Position numbers and translations under genes: made by a program. Shown one piece after another: positions 33,884 to 43,352 of a stretch of DNA of 52,443 bases (the stretch's first letter is position 1; each line of letters starts with the position of its first letter). The stretch is from assembly GCA_035455185.1 (NCBI GenBank), contig DATIFQ010000145.1, forward strand, positions 1 through 52,443, given 5' to 3'. Source of the DNA: JAEHDI01 sp035455185. GTDB lineage: Bacteria; Acidobacteriota; Terriglobia; Bryobacterales; Bryobacteraceae. Below the pieces are notes generated by a model, which saw nothing but the letters and a program-made list of their open reading frames with translations, was not told the DNA's origin and made no database searches.

Positions 33884-35035
33884 ATGGCGAGTCCGGACTA
33901 TTACGAGACGCTAGGCGTGGCGCGCGGCGCCAAGCCCAATGACATCCGCAAGGCCTATCGACGCCTCGCAAGGAAATTTCACCCCGATCTCAACCCCGGT
34001 GACAAGTCCGCCGAGGAGCGTTTCAAAAAGATCCAGGAAGCTTACGACATCCTGGGCGATCCAAAGAAGAAGCAGATGTACGACCAGTTCGGCTTCTACT
34101 CCGCCTCGGGTGCGCCGGGGGGGCAGGAGGGATTCCGGGCAGGTCCGGAGATGGGTTTCGGCGGATTTGATTTTTCCGATCTGTTCAGCGGCGCCGGTTC
34201 CCGAGCCACAGGTGGATCCAGCAACGCCTTCCGCGACATGTTCAGCCAGTTCTTCAGCCGCGGTGCGCACGGCACGGAGGCTCGTGGGCCGGAGCGTGGA
34301 TCCGACCTCGAGTACGGTCTGAGCGTCGACTTCTGGCAGGCCATTCGTGGTACCCAAGTGCGTCTGGACATCAACCGCCAGGAAGTCTGTGACGTGTGCG
34401 GAGGCTCCGGAAAGCATGGAGGCCAGTCCGCCGTCTGCCCGGAGTGCAACGGCAGCGGCACCGTGACTCAAATCGCCGGCGCGATGCGCTTCAGCCTGAG
34501 CTGCCCGCGTTGCGGCGGACAGGGGAGACTTCGAGACTCCTGCGAGAAGTGCCATGGTGATGGCCGGCTCTCCAAGGCCGAAACGGTGGAAGTCAGAATC
34601 CCTCAGGGCGTCAAGAGCGGTGACCGTCTCCGCGTGCCGGGCAAAGGGAACTCCGGAGCCGGGGGCGGCGCGGCTGGCGACCTGTACATTACAGTGCGGG
34701 TGGAGCCACACCCCTTTTTCCAGCGGGAGGGCGACGACATCGAGATCCGCGTCCCGGTCACGGTGAGCGAGACCGGCCTCGGGGCCAAGATCGAAGTGCC
34801 GACCATTGATGGACGTGCCCTGCTCAAGGTCCCCCAGGGTACTCACAGCGGACAGAGATTCCGGCTGCGCGAAAAAGGAGTGTTCAACGCCCGCAAGGGC
34901 GTCCGCGGCGATCAGATTGTCGAGGTCCTCGTCCAGTCGCCGAAGGTGCGCGATGAACGGACCAAGGAGATTCTGCGTGAGCTGGCCACGCTGAACCCGG
35001 AAGATCCGCGCGCTGAGCTGTGGTCAAAGGTGTAA
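33884..35035 (+). CDS. dnaJ: Chaperone DnaJ (Hsp40, class I)
   Basis: This 383-residue protein has the J domain with HPD at 33-35, a Gly/Phe-rich region (about 70-125), and four CxxCxGxG zinc motifs starting at Cys169, Cys185, Cys207 and Cys220 (CDVCGGSG, CPECNGSG, CPRCGGQG, CEKCHGDG). The C-terminal client-binding domain follows. It delivers clients to DnaK and stimulates its ATPase. The SD is weak. The hspR gene begins 3 bases after the stop. Confidence 0.96.
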   Translation: MASPDYYETLGVARGAKPNDIRKAYRRLARKFHPDLNPGDKSAEERFKKIQEAYDILGDPKKKQMYDQFGFYSASGAPGGQEGFRAGPEMGFGGFDFSDLFSGAGSRATGGSSNAFRDMFSQFFSRGAHGTEARGPERGSDLEYGLSVDFWQAIRGTQVRLDINRQEVCDVCGGSGKHGGQSAVCPECNGSGTVTQIAGAMRFSLSCPRCGGQGRLRDSCEKCHGDGRLSKAETVEVRIPQGVKSGDRLRVPGKGNSGAGGGAAGDLYITVRVEPHPFFQREGDDIEIRVPVTVSETGLGAKIEVPTIDGRALLKVPQGTHSGQRFRLREKGVFNARKGVRGDQIVEVLVQSPKVRDERTKEILRELATLNPEDPRAELWSKV

Positions 35036-35038
35036 CCG

Positions 35039-35482
35039 ATGCCGAAACGAAGATCGAAAGCCGCATACATGATCTCCGCTGTGGCCGAGCAGTACCAGCT
35101 CCATCCGCAGACCCTGCGCCTGTACGAGCGCGAGGGGCTGCTGAAGCCGTCCCGCAGCGAGGGCAACACACGCCTGTATACGGACGACGACCTGGAGCGC
35201 CTGGAGGTGATCCTTCAGTTGACGCGCGAGCTCGGCGTCAATCTAGCGGGCGTCGAGATCATCTTGAACATGCGCGAGAAGATGTCGGCGATGCAACGGC
35301 AGATTGAGGAATTCGTCGCGACGCTGAACCGGGAGATGGCTACGCACTTCCACTCGCCCGAGCCGGCGGAGCATACTTCCTTGATCCCTGTGATTCACTT
35401 AGCCCCGCTCGTTGTGCAGAATGCACCCCGGCGGCGCAAGCGGCGGTCCCGCGACGAGGACTCCGCCGCCGTTGCCGGTTAA
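35039..35482 (+). CDS. hspR: MerR-family heat-shock repressor HspR
   Basis: This 147-residue protein has a MerR-type helix-turn-helix (about 10-75: YMISAVAEQYQLHPQTLRLYE, then REGLLKPSRS and RLYTDDDLERLEVI). This pattern, together with its place after dnaK-dnaJ, identifies HspR. A helical dimerisation segment with LNMREKM and QRQIEEFV follows, and the C-terminus is a basic RRRKRRSR stretch. It represses the dnaK promoter by binding HAIR elements with DnaK as co-repressor. A HAIR-like site lies at 31781-31801. The true start could also be the ATG 30 bases downstream (MISAVAEQ). Confidence 0.88.
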   Translation: MPKRRSKAAYMISAVAEQYQLHPQTLRLYEREGLLKPSRSEGNTRLYTDDDLERLEVILQLTRELGVNLAGVEIILNMREKMSAMQRQIEEFVATLNREMATHFHSPEPAEHTSLIPVIHLAPLVVQNAPRRRKRRSRDEDSAAVAG

Positions 35483-35491
35483 GCTTGACGC

Positions 35492-36118
35492 CTACCGCAT
35501 CGTCTGAAGGTATTCTCCGGTGACCGCGTCGACAAAGATGGAAAAGTTGCTGCTGGCGACCGAATCACCCCAGATCACGCGCCATGCCGGATCGGGGAAT
35601 CGGGGTGTCCATTCGAGAATGAACGAGATCGGCATCTCGGGATTCTTCTTCGCGTAGTCGGCGCCTTTCTTTAGCGCGATCTCGTAGGCTTTGTCCGTAT
35701 CAGTCTTTAGGGCAGCCACCAGAAACGGTTTGGCCTGTCCCCGGGGTCCCGACCATCCTTCCTCCAGCCCGGCGAAAACACCCTTGTGGAGATTTCCCGC
35801 CGACTCCACGACCGAGTAGGTGTAGCTTCGAGCGCGTCCGCGGCTCTGGGACACGAAAGTCGCTTCCCATGCGCCGGACGCCCCCGCGGCGCTTTTCACT
35901 TCCGAGATCGGTATGCTACGCACCCGCAGCACCTGGACGTCCGGAGCCCACTGCCGCGCCATACCGTACATCTGATAAAAGGCCTTCTGGCCGGTGATAG
36001 GATCCGCGGGCTTCTCGGGCTCCTTCGCCTTCTGTACGTCAGGCTTCGGCGCCGGCGAGCAGCCTGCCAGCAAAAGAACTAGCGCGAGAAGAAAAGGGAC
36101 TTTGGAATGCCATTTCAT
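35492..36118 (-). CDS. Lipoprotein of unknown function
   Basis: This 208-residue protein has a lipobox LLAGC (Cys20) after a short hydrophobic leader (PFLLALVLLLAGC). The mature part starts with a Lys/Glu/Pro-rich linker, then a globular region with DVQVLRVRSIPISEVKS, GAWEATFVSQSRGRARSYTYSV and a C-terminal WRVIWGDSVASSNFSIFVDAVTGEY, reminiscent of PepSY-like or propeptide-type beta domains. It is probably anchored in the outer or cytoplasmic membrane. No enzyme motif is visible. It lies convergent with hspR, 9 bases apart. Confidence 0.82.
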   Translation of the reverse strand: MKWHSKVPFLLALVLLLAGCSPAPKPDVQKAKEPEKPADPITGQKAFYQMYGMARQWAPDVQVLRVRSIPISEVKSAAGASGAWEATFVSQSRGRARSYTYSVVESAGNLHKGVFAGLEEGWSGPRGQAKPFLVAALKTDTDKAYEIALKKGADYAKKNPEMPISFILEWTPRFPDPAWRVIWGDSVASSNFSIFVDAVTGEYLQTMR

Positions 36119-36176
36119 GCTGAAATCCTACCTCGTACCGGAAGTAGCAGCAACTCAGGATGTTACGCTCCGGCGG

Positions 36177-38252
36177 CTACGAGCCTTTGCCGTCATCCTT
36201 CCACCACGCCTCGATGGTGGCTCGATAACGCGAGTACAGATAAGACGTAAGCAGCAACAGGACACCGAGCACCGCGAACGCCGTCACCCGGTAGATACGG
36301 CGGAGCAGCCACACATCGTACAGATACAGCTTGAGGACCACGGCCGCCAGCAAGCCGAGGCCGAGAAGGCGGTTGATCCTGGACGTCGCCAGCACCCCCG
36401 CCGTCACCAGGGCCAGCGCATAAAACGCCATCAGGATCGAGAGCGAAGTGCTCCGAAGGCTCGGAAGATTGTCAGCCGTCGCACTGCGCGCGGCCCAACC
36501 GAAAACTTCCAGCGCGAATGCCCAGAGGACCACGGCGTGCGCGGCGACGTACGATGCTAGCACGTAAGGCCCGGACCGCGTCCAACGCGCTGCGAGGAAA
36601 AGAGACGCCGCCGCGGTTGCGAAGGTAAGAAAGCGCAGATTCGCGACCGCATGGTACGCCGCCGGGTCGCGATAGAGGCCGGCATCGACGAACAGAAGCC
36701 GCGCGGCCGTAAGTGCGAATACGACCATGGAAGCGTGCAGCCATCGGCGCTCGCGAACACGAGTGGCGATCCATGCCAGTGCCGCGGCTTCAACCGCCCA
36801 CGCCATCGTGATACGGTACCCGGCAAACTGTATCGGGATCGCAAGCGTCAGAAAGCCCAATCCCAACCCGGCGCAAAGCACGCCGGCGACCCCTGACGTC
36901 CCCGCCATCGGGCGCAGTCGCAGACCGAGGGCCAAGTGTAGTACGCCGAGTGCGGCTGCGAGAAGCCCGCGCCAGGACGAGCCGTCTGCTGAGAGAATTT
37001 GGTAGCTTGCCGCGAAGTACACCGTGCCGCTGAGCGCCGCCAGCAGCATCTCCACCTTCCCAGGTCCGGCGCGGCGTGCGAACACTCGCCACGGCAGCCA
37101 GGCAAAGTGCAAGAAAAACGCGACCGTAAGCAGTTCGAATACCGCGCCCGTTTGGACTGGAGACTGCCCTCCCCCGCGCCACGCCGCGTACCACACCCAG
37201 AAACCGGCGAAAGAGATCAGCGAGAGATACCCTCGCTCTCGCCGTTCCGCGACGACGAACCCCGCCGCGCAAAGCCCCAGGGCCGCGATCAGATAGGCGG
37301 TATTCGGAGTCCAGATCGCGTACATCGCCCCAGCCGCCAGAAATTGCGCCGCCGCGAGGACGACGCGTCCGCGGGCCGTGCTGAAGAGCAGGTAATACGC
37401 GACTGTGTAGACGGTGGCGACAAACCTCTTCTCGTTGCTGAGCCGGTCTTCCAGCCACAAGCCGAATAGAACGGCTGTCGCGAAGAAGGCCATCGCCTCG
37501 ATGCCGCGCCACTTTCGGGATTTCGAGACAGCGACCGCTCCGGCGCTTAGAAGAAGAACGTAACCCAGGAAGAACCACGGGCGGTCTTCATCTGTGCTCA
37601 ACAGCAATGGCGTTGCGTAGCCGCCGATGAGACCGAGCACGAGTACCGCGCGCGACTGGTAGAACAGGGCAATCGCCCCAGCCATCAGCGTGGTGGACGC
37701 CATCAGCAGGAACGCCAGCGGCTGCGAGATGAGCCCATAGAAGCCGAAGGCGGCATAAAAAGAGAGGTAGAGGATGGCGACGCCCGTACCCGACAACCCC
37801 TGCGAATACACCCTGTGGCCGCGGCGGAACAAAAGGTGTCCCAACCCGAGGGCCAGAAGTCCGGCGAGGATGCCCAGAAGAATTCGCCCGCGCTCTCCGA
37901 TCCACTGGTTGTCCACCGCGTACTTGAAGAAGAAGGCCGCTCCGAGGGTGAGCGTGACGGCTCCCACGCGGTTGATCAAGGTTAGCCCGAACCGCGTCTC
38001 CAGTCCCTCCGAGGAACTCGTCATCGCCGGTGCAGGCCCGGGAGAGCCCGGCTCAGCCGCTTCTTCAAGAACGGGTTGTTCCTCCGCCGGCACCGGTTCG
38101 AGTGTAGGGGCCGGTTCAGGCGGCACGGCACGCGAAATCCCTAACGAGGCCTCAACGTCATCGAGGCGGCGCTCCACCGCATCCATTCGTCGCAGCAGGC
38201 GCAGGATGGCCTGGGTTAACGCATCCATGCGCTCATCGGCCGGTAAACGCAT
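36177..38252 (-). CDS. DUF2339 family multi-pass membrane protein
   Basis: ATG 38252 gives 691 residues. The first 75 residues are soluble with a coiled coil (ILRLLRRMDAVERRLDDVEA) and a Pro/Glu-rich linker. The rest is a long series of hydrophobic helices (about 20), beginning with FGLTLINRVGAVTLTLGAAFFFKYAVDNQW, split here to its key part FKYAVDNQW, typical of DUF2339. Family members are large membrane proteins with no confirmed biochemical function. It is divergent from the TPR protein gene. Confidence 0.87.
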   Translation of the reverse strand: MRLPADERMDALTQAILRLLRRMDAVERRLDDVEASLGISRAVPPEPAPTLEPVPAEEQPVLEEAAEPGSPGPAPAMTSSSEGLETRFGLTLINRVGAVTLTLGAAFFFKYAVDNQWIGERGRILLGILAGLLALGLGHLLFRRGHRVYSQGLSGTGVAILYLSFYAAFGFYGLISQPLAFLLMASTTLMAGAIALFYQSRAVLVLGLIGGYATPLLLSTDEDRPWFFLGYVLLLSAGAVAVSKSRKWRGIEAMAFFATAVLFGLWLEDRLSNEKRFVATVYTVAYYLLFSTARGRVVLAAAQFLAAGAMYAIWTPNTAYLIAALGLCAAGFVVAERRERGYLSLISFAGFWVWYAAWRGGGQSPVQTGAVFELLTVAFFLHFAWLPWRVFARRAGPGKVEMLLAALSGTVYFAASYQILSADGSSWRGLLAAALGVLHLALGLRLRPMAGTSGVAGVLCAGLGLGFLTLAIPIQFAGYRITMAWAVEAAALAWIATRVRERRWLHASMVVFALTAARLLFVDAGLYRDPAAYHAVANLRFLTFATAAASLFLAARWTRSGPYVLASYVAAHAVVLWAFALEVFGWAARSATADNLPSLRSTSLSILMAFYALALVTAGVLATSRINRLLGLGLLAAVVLKLYLYDVWLLRRIYRVTAFAVLGVLLLLTSYLYSRYRATIEAWWKDDGKGS

Positions 38253-38388
38253 CGTTCCACTAGTGTATGAACAGCTTACGGCCGCCGCCACTCCCAATTT
38301 CGAGTTGGGCTTGTTTACAAGAGGAATGAGGCGTGCCCGGAAAGAAGTTGTGCCATAATTAGGGCAACGTTACCGGGAGGTTCTCCCT

Positions 38389-39690
38389 ATGAAACAGCAG
38401 CAAGTCCTTCGAGCCGCTGTCGGATTGGTGCTAGCAGCGGGTCTCGCACTCGGGCAGCGGTCCGGCCAGACCCAACCTCCAAGCGGCGGTGCCGGCGGCA
38501 ACACGGGCGGGACGATTACTCCGACCCCTACCCCAACACCGACGCCCTCGCCCAGGCCGGATTCCAGGGACCGATTCCCACAGCCGGGTGAGCAGCAACA
38601 GCAGCCTACGTTCCAGGAGATGCGCCGCCCGGTCTTTCTCACGGGAAAAGTGATCCTGGAAGACGGCACGCCTCCTCCCGATTCGGTCACCATCGAGCGA
38701 ATGTGCAACGGTCTGGCGCGTCCCGAGGGATACACCGACTCCAAAGGACGCTTCAGCATCGAGCTTGGCCGGAATACGATGATGATGGCCGACGCCAGCG
38801 TCTCCGGTGCCAACGACCCTGCATTCAGTGGAATGGGCGGGTTGAGCGCCAGCCGTGGGGGGTTCGGCAGCACAAGCAACCCCGCCGGCGGCCTAAGCGA
38901 GCGCGACCTGATGGGGTGTGAGCTAAGGGCGGCGCTACCCGGCTATCGCTCCGACGCTGTCATGCTCACGGGCCGCAAGCTGCTTGACAATCCCGACGTC
39001 GGAACCATCATCCTTCACCGGATGGGCAACGTCGAGGGAACGACAATCAGCGCCACCAGCCTCCACGCTCCCAAGGACGCGCGGAAGGCTTACGACAAGG
39101 GTCGCGAAGCACTGCGAAAACAGAAGTGGGCCGACGCGCAGAAGCAGCTTGAAAAGGCCGTCCAGGTGTATCCAGAGTATGCCGCTGCATGGTACGAGTT
39201 GGGCCGGTCTCTGGAAAGCCAGGAGCAGTTGGACAAGGCGCGGGAGGCGTACGCTAAGTCATTGGCCGCAGACGCGAAGTTCGTCAACCCGTACCTGCAG
39301 CTTGCCGGGCTCGCCGCCCGCGACAAGAAGTGGCAGGAGGTCGCCGACACGACCGACCGGGTCGTGCGGCTCAATCCTGTCGACTTTCCTGGCGCCTACT
39401 TTTTCAGTTCCATCGCCTATTACAACCTGAAGAACCTCGATGCGGCTGAAAAAAGCGCGCGCGAAGGCATCAAGGCGGATCCCCAGCACCGGTTTCCGAA
39501 GATCAATCACATCCTCGGAATAATCCTCGCCCAAAAAGGTGAATTCACGGCCGCGGCGGGCTTCATGAAGGACTATCTCAAGTTTGCGCCCAAAGCCAGC
39601 GACGCGGATGTCGTGAAGAATCAACTGGCGGAACTCGAGAAGTTCGCCGCCGCCCAGCAGCCCGCGCAGCCGCCCGCGCCACAACAGTAG
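38389..39690 (+). CDS. Secreted TPR protein with carboxypeptidase-regulatory-like domain
   Basis: This 433-residue protein has the SD GGGAGG before ATG 38389 and a signal peptide ending near residue 22 (GLVLAAGLALGQ). A TPTPTPTPTPSP linker (44-56) is encoded by a small tandem repeat. A CarboxypepD_reg-like beta domain (about 83-210, FLTGKVILEDGTPPPDSVTIE) is followed by TPR-type helices (about 225-400: YAAAWYELGRSLESQEQLDKA, KFVNPYLQLAGL, AAEKSAREGIKADPQHR). Such proteins are common in acidobacteria, and are thought to organise envelope protein complexes. It is convergent with the MFS gene. Confidence 0.85.
   Translation: MKQQQVLRAAVGLVLAAGLALGQRSGQTQPPSGGAGGNTGGTITPTPTPTPTPSPRPDSRDRFPQPGEQQQQPTFQEMRRPVFLTGKVILEDGTPPPDSVTIERMCNGLARPEGYTDSKGRFSIELGRNTMMMADASVSGANDPAFSGMGGLSASRGGFGSTSNPAGGLSERDLMGCELRAALPGYRSDAVMLTGRKLLDNPDVGTIILHRMGNVEGTTISATSLHAPKDARKAYDKGREALRKQKWADAQKQLEKAVQVYPEYAAAWYELGRSLESQEQLDKAREAYAKSLAADAKFVNPYLQLAGLAARDKKWQEVADTTDRVVRLNPVDFPGAYFFSSIAYYNLKNLDAAEKSAREGIKADPQHRFPKINHILGIILAQKGEFTAAAGFMKDYLKFAPKASDADVVKNQLAELEKFAAAQQPAQPPAPQQ
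38518..38557 (+). repeat. Low-complexity ACNCC repeat coding a Thr-Pro linker
   Basis: About 13 codons of ACN CCN type (TPTPTPTPTPSPRP) within the TPR protein gene. It is a linker-type low-complexity stretch that may vary in copy number between strains. Confidence 0.6.
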
Positions 39691-39725
39691 CCAGCAGCGG
39701 CCACTCACCGCGATGTGGGCTGGTC

Positions 39726-41021
39726 CTACGAGGCGGGGTCGCCATGGATCTCCACCTCCTCCGGTCTGACCCCGGCTTCCGCCGGTTCAGTCAACCACCC
39801 GCGCCAGTCCGCCCAAGCCCAACCGGCGGCGGTGACACATCCCAGAATCCCGGCGACTACGCCGATCGCTCGCGGGCTGAAGTATTGTGACGCGATTCCG
39901 GCCGCTGCCAGCGACAGCATCATCGTCGACCACCGGAGCGACTCCATCGTGGCGAACACACGGCCACGAAATTGGTCCGGGGTGTGCCGCAGCAATTGTG
40001 AGTAGTTCAGCACCGACGTGACCGCCATCCCCACTCGTGAGAGCATGACGAACAGCAGGGCTGCCCCGTAGTGCTGCATGAGGCTGAATACGATGTACGT
40101 CGACCCGTGGCTCAGGTAGGAAATGGTCACGGTGCGCTTGTAGCCGCCATACGTCGCCCGCTTCCCAACGACGTGTCCGATCGCGCCGCCGAGCAAAAGC
40201 CCGACGCCGGCGAATCCCCAGATGGTTCCGATTCCTTCGGGCCCACGGCCAAACACCTGTTCGCCGAAAAGGGCAAACAGTATCTGCGCCGCGCCTCCGC
40301 CGGCTGCCCATCCCACCGAGATCATCCCGATGCCGAAGATCAGGGGCACGGAGCGCATGTATCGCAACCCGTCCGCGTACTCGCGCCAGGGGCGCACCAC
40401 GTCGGCCTCCGTCAGGGCGTACCGTTGCGCCCGGAAGTCGCGCCCTCCGCCCCGCAGCATCGAAATGGCCAGAGCCGAGCACAGAAAGGAGAGCGAGTTG
40501 ATGATGAACGCCCACTGGTAACCGAATCGCGCGGCACTGAAGCCCGCCAGCAGCGTGCCCGCCGTCAAGGTAGCCCATTGCGTGGTCTGCGTCAGCGAAT
40601 TGGCGGCGTGCAGTTCCTCCTTGCTGGCGATCGCAGGAAGGATGGCGGTCCGGCCGCTGGTGAAGAACGGCGAGGCGAACATGAGCAACGCGCTCAACAA
40701 GTAGAGCGGCCAGCTCTGGTGGCTACGAATGGTGAGGATAAAGCCAAGCGCCACCACCGCCCGCACGAGGTCGCTCGCAATCATGATCCGCTTCCGGTCG
40801 AACCGGTCAAGGAGGACGCCGGCGATCGGCCCGGCGATCACTGCCGGAATCGCGCGCGATAGCATCACGCCGCTCACCACGAGGCCGGACCCGGTGGTTT
40901 CCATGACTAATCCGAAAACCGCGATGTTGTTGAAGTAATCGCCCGTCTCACTGACCACCTGCCCGAGCCACGTATATCGATAATTCCGGTTTCGCCTTAG
41001 TAGTTCGAGAAATTCCGCCAT
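39726..41021 (-). CDS. MFS exporter (MFS_3/EntS-like)
   Basis: This 431-residue protein has 12 predicted helices and MFS features: RNRNYRYTWLGQVVSETGDYF at the start, the loop motif DRFDRKRIMIASD after helix 2, and a central KRATYGGYKRTV loop. It resembles the drug/siderophore exporters EntS/MFS_3 (H+ antiporter-2 group). It is divergent from the FkbH-carrier operon with a 144-base gap and could export the product of that cluster. Substrate is an inference from position only. Confidence 0.88.
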   Translation of the reverse strand: MAEFLELLRRNRNYRYTWLGQVVSETGDYFNNIAVFGLVMETTGSGLVVSGVMLSRAIPAVIAGPIAGVLLDRFDRKRIMIASDLVRAVVALGFILTIRSHQSWPLYLLSALLMFASPFFTSGRTAILPAIASKEELHAANSLTQTTQWATLTAGTLLAGFSAARFGYQWAFIINSLSFLCSALAISMLRGGGRDFRAQRYALTEADVVRPWREYADGLRYMRSVPLIFGIGMISVGWAAGGGAAQILFALFGEQVFGRGPEGIGTIWGFAGVGLLLGGAIGHVVGKRATYGGYKRTVTISYLSHGSTYIVFSLMQHYGAALLFVMLSRVGMAVTSVLNYSQLLRHTPDQFRGRVFATMESLRWSTMMLSLAAAGIASQYFSPRAIGVVAGILGCVTAAGWAWADWRGWLTEPAEAGVRPEEVEIHGDPAS

Positions 41022-41097
41022 GGCGCGCCGTCCCGCCGCTTCGGGTCACCCACAATCTTACAGTGGGCGAACCGGCATTCGTTCCGGTTTGCGCAGG

Positions 41098-41127
41098 TTG
41101 AGACGGCGCCGCACAGCGCAGCATAAT
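41098..41127 (+). promoter_or_regulatory. Possible promoter of the FkbH-GT-GT/TE operon
   Basis: TTGAGA (41098-41103), an 18-base spacer and CATAAT (41122-41127) precede ATG 41166. Both hexamers are close to consensus. The start site would be near 41134, leaving a leader of about 32 bases. Confidence 0.45.
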
Positions 41128-41165
41128 GGAATTGAGAGCAGAAAAAAGGAACGACGCAGCCACCG

Positions 41166-43349
41166 ATGCCCGCCCATCCCGCAGAACGGCAGGCCGGCTC
41201 GCTTATTGCCGTAACCGCCACTTTTACGGCCGAGTTGGTCCGCGAGACTCTGGAATTCTGGACAGAGCAACTCGGCCTCGACCTGTCCGTCCGGTTTGCG
41301 CCATACAACCAAGTGTTCCAACAATTGCTGGACCCGGCGGGATTGCCCGCCCGCAACCGGGACGGCGTGAACGTCGTGCTTCTGCGCTTTGAAGATTGGG
41401 TCCGGTTCCGGAACGGTTTTCCGGTGAACTCCGAGGATCTCGAGCAGAACGTCCGCAACTTGGTGTTGGCGCTCCGTACAGCGGCGACCTCGGTTGCCTC
41501 CCCGTTTCTAGTCTGCATTTGCCCCGCCTCACCGGTGTTCCTGTCCAAGCCGGAACGGCGGGGGCTGCTCGTCAATCTCGAGTCGCTTCTGGCGTCGTCG
41601 GTTGCGGACCTGGGTATGGTTCACGTCACGACGCCCGCGGACCTGGACGCGTTGTACCCGGTACGGGATTCCTACGACCCACATGGCGATGAGCTGGGCC
41701 ACATCCCTTACACCCCCGTCTTCTTCACGGCGCTGGGTACGTTCATCGCCCGCAAGATCCACGCGATGCGCCGCGCTCCCTACAAGGTGATCGCTCTCGA
41801 CTGCGACGATACGCTGTGGAGCGGAATCTGTGGCGAGGACGGGCCGGAGGGCGTGATCATCGATGCCCCGCACCGCGCCCTTCAGGACTTCATGGTTGCC
41901 CAACGCGACGCCGGCATACTCCTCTGCCTGTGCAGCAAGAACAACGAGGAAGATGTGATCGAGACGTTTCGGGTCCATCCGGAGATGCCCCTGCGCCTCG
42001 ATCAGTTTGTCGCCCGCCGCGTCAACTGGGAGGCTAAATCGGTCAACCTCGCCGCTCTTGCAGACGAGCTCGAGCTCGGTCTCGACAGCTTTATCTTCGT
42101 GGACGACAACCCGCAGGAACGAGCGGAGGTGATGGCCGACCGCCCCGAGGTTCTTACTCTGCCGATGCCTGCTGAGGCGGACGAGATCCCGTTGTTTTTG
42201 AAACACGTGTGGGGATTCGACCACGTCCGCATCACCGAGGAGGATCGCCGCAGATCGGCGCTCTATGAGCAGCGGGCCGAGCGGGCGCGCCTCGAAAAAC
42301 AGGCTTCAAGCTTAGAAGAGTTCATCTCATCCCTTCAGATCGATATCCGGATCGGCCCGATGTCGGAAGGACAACTCCCGCGCGTCTCCCAGCTCACTCG
42401 GCGCACCAACCAGATGAACATGACCACGATCCGGCGTTCGGAGAGCGAAATCCAGGCGCTGATCGAGTCCGGGCAAGCCGAATGTCTCACTGTCAAAGTG
42501 AGCGACCGGTTCGGCAGTTACGGCCTGACCGGTGTTGTGATTTTCACGCAACGGCCCGATACACTCGGGGTGGACACCTTCCTGCTGAGCTGCCGCGTAC
42601 TTGGGCGAGGCGTCGAGCACCGCGTGCTGGCCCGGCTTGGAGAGATCGCCTCGGAACGGGGCCTGCGGGGTGTGGACGTCCCGTTCGTGTCCACGCAGCG
42701 GAACCGGCCGGCGCTGCTGTTCCTGGAGAGCGTCGGCGCGCACTTCAAGGAGTCCACCGATGGGCGCCTGCTGTTCCGCTTTCCGGCTGGCTACGCGCGC
42801 GGAGTCGTCTACAAACCCGCTGGACCGCCGGCGAGATCCGCCCCGCAGCACGTGGCGGAGGGACGGAAACCGGAGGCCCGCGAACACGTCGACTACGGCC
42901 GGATCGCGACTGAACTGCGGGAGCCCGCCGCGATCATGAACCGGATTCGATCCACGAAAGCCGTGCCGGAGATTGCCGCCGTCGATAAGACGCAGCCCAC
43001 CGATCTCGAAGAACGGCTGGTGAGGCTGTGGGCCGAACTCCTCCGGCTCCCCTCGGTGGGCATTCACGACAACTTTTTCGATCTAGGCGGGCACTCGTTG
43101 CTCGCCGTGCAGTTGCTCTCGCGCGTGCGCCAGGAATTCCAGGTGGACCTGTCGCTCGAAGTCGTCTACAGCAGCGCTTTCACGGTCGCCGAATTGGCGA
43201 AAGCGATCGAACTATCGCAGATCGAGCAGGCCGGCGCCGACTATTCCGCGATTCTCGCCGAGATCGAGGGACTCTCGGACGATGAGGTTCGCAATTTACT
43301 CGAACGGGAACAGCACCGTGCGCCGGGCCGGAAGGACGAAGCTCGCTGA
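41166..43349 (+). CDS. FkbH-type glyceryl transferase/phosphatase fused to a PCP/ACP carrier domain
   Basis: This 727-residue protein has an N-terminal FkbH-type region (FAPYNQVFQQLLDP at 45-58) and a HAD domain: DCDDTLW (212-218), CSKNNEEDV (256 on) and FVDDNPQER (311 on). A GNAT-like region (about 395-540, VSDRFGSYGLTGVVIF) follows, then a linker and a carrier domain (about 610-685) with DNFFDLGGHSLLAVQL and phosphopantetheine Ser644. The tail EIEGLSDDEVRNLLERE is an NRPS-type C-terminal motif. FkbH family members take 1,3-bisphosphoglycerate, remove phosphate and load glyceryl onto a carrier. Here enzyme and carrier are one chain, so self-loading is likely. It is followed after 3 bases by the GT4 gene. 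Confidence 0.9.
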   Translation: MPAHPAERQAGSLIAVTATFTAELVRETLEFWTEQLGLDLSVRFAPYNQVFQQLLDPAGLPARNRDGVNVVLLRFEDWVRFRNGFPVNSEDLEQNVRNLVLALRTAATSVASPFLVCICPASPVFLSKPERRGLLVNLESLLASSVADLGMVHVTTPADLDALYPVRDSYDPHGDELGHIPYTPVFFTALGTFIARKIHAMRRAPYKVIALDCDDTLWSGICGEDGPEGVIIDAPHRALQDFMVAQRDAGILLCLCSKNNEEDVIETFRVHPEMPLRLDQFVARRVNWEAKSVNLAALADELELGLDSFIFVDDNPQERAEVMADRPEVLTLPMPAEADEIPLFLKHVWGFDHVRITEEDRRRSALYEQRAERARLEKQASSLEEFISSLQIDIRIGPMSEGQLPRVSQLTRRTNQMNMTTIRRSESEIQALIESGQAECLTVKVSDRFGSYGLTGVVIFTQRPDTLGVDTFLLSCRVLGRGVEHRVLARLGEIASERGLRGVDVPFVSTQRNRPALLFLESVGAHFKESTDGRLLFRFPAGYARGVVYKPAGPPARSAPQHVAEGRKPEAREHVDYGRIATELREPAAIMNRIRSTKAVPEIAAVDKTQPTDLEERLVRLWAELLRLPSVGIHDNFFDLGGHSLLAVQLLSRVRQEFQVDLSLEVVYSSAFTVAELAKAIELSQIEQAGADYSAILAEIEGLSDDEVRNLLEREQHRAPGRKDEAR

Positions 43350-43352
43350 GCG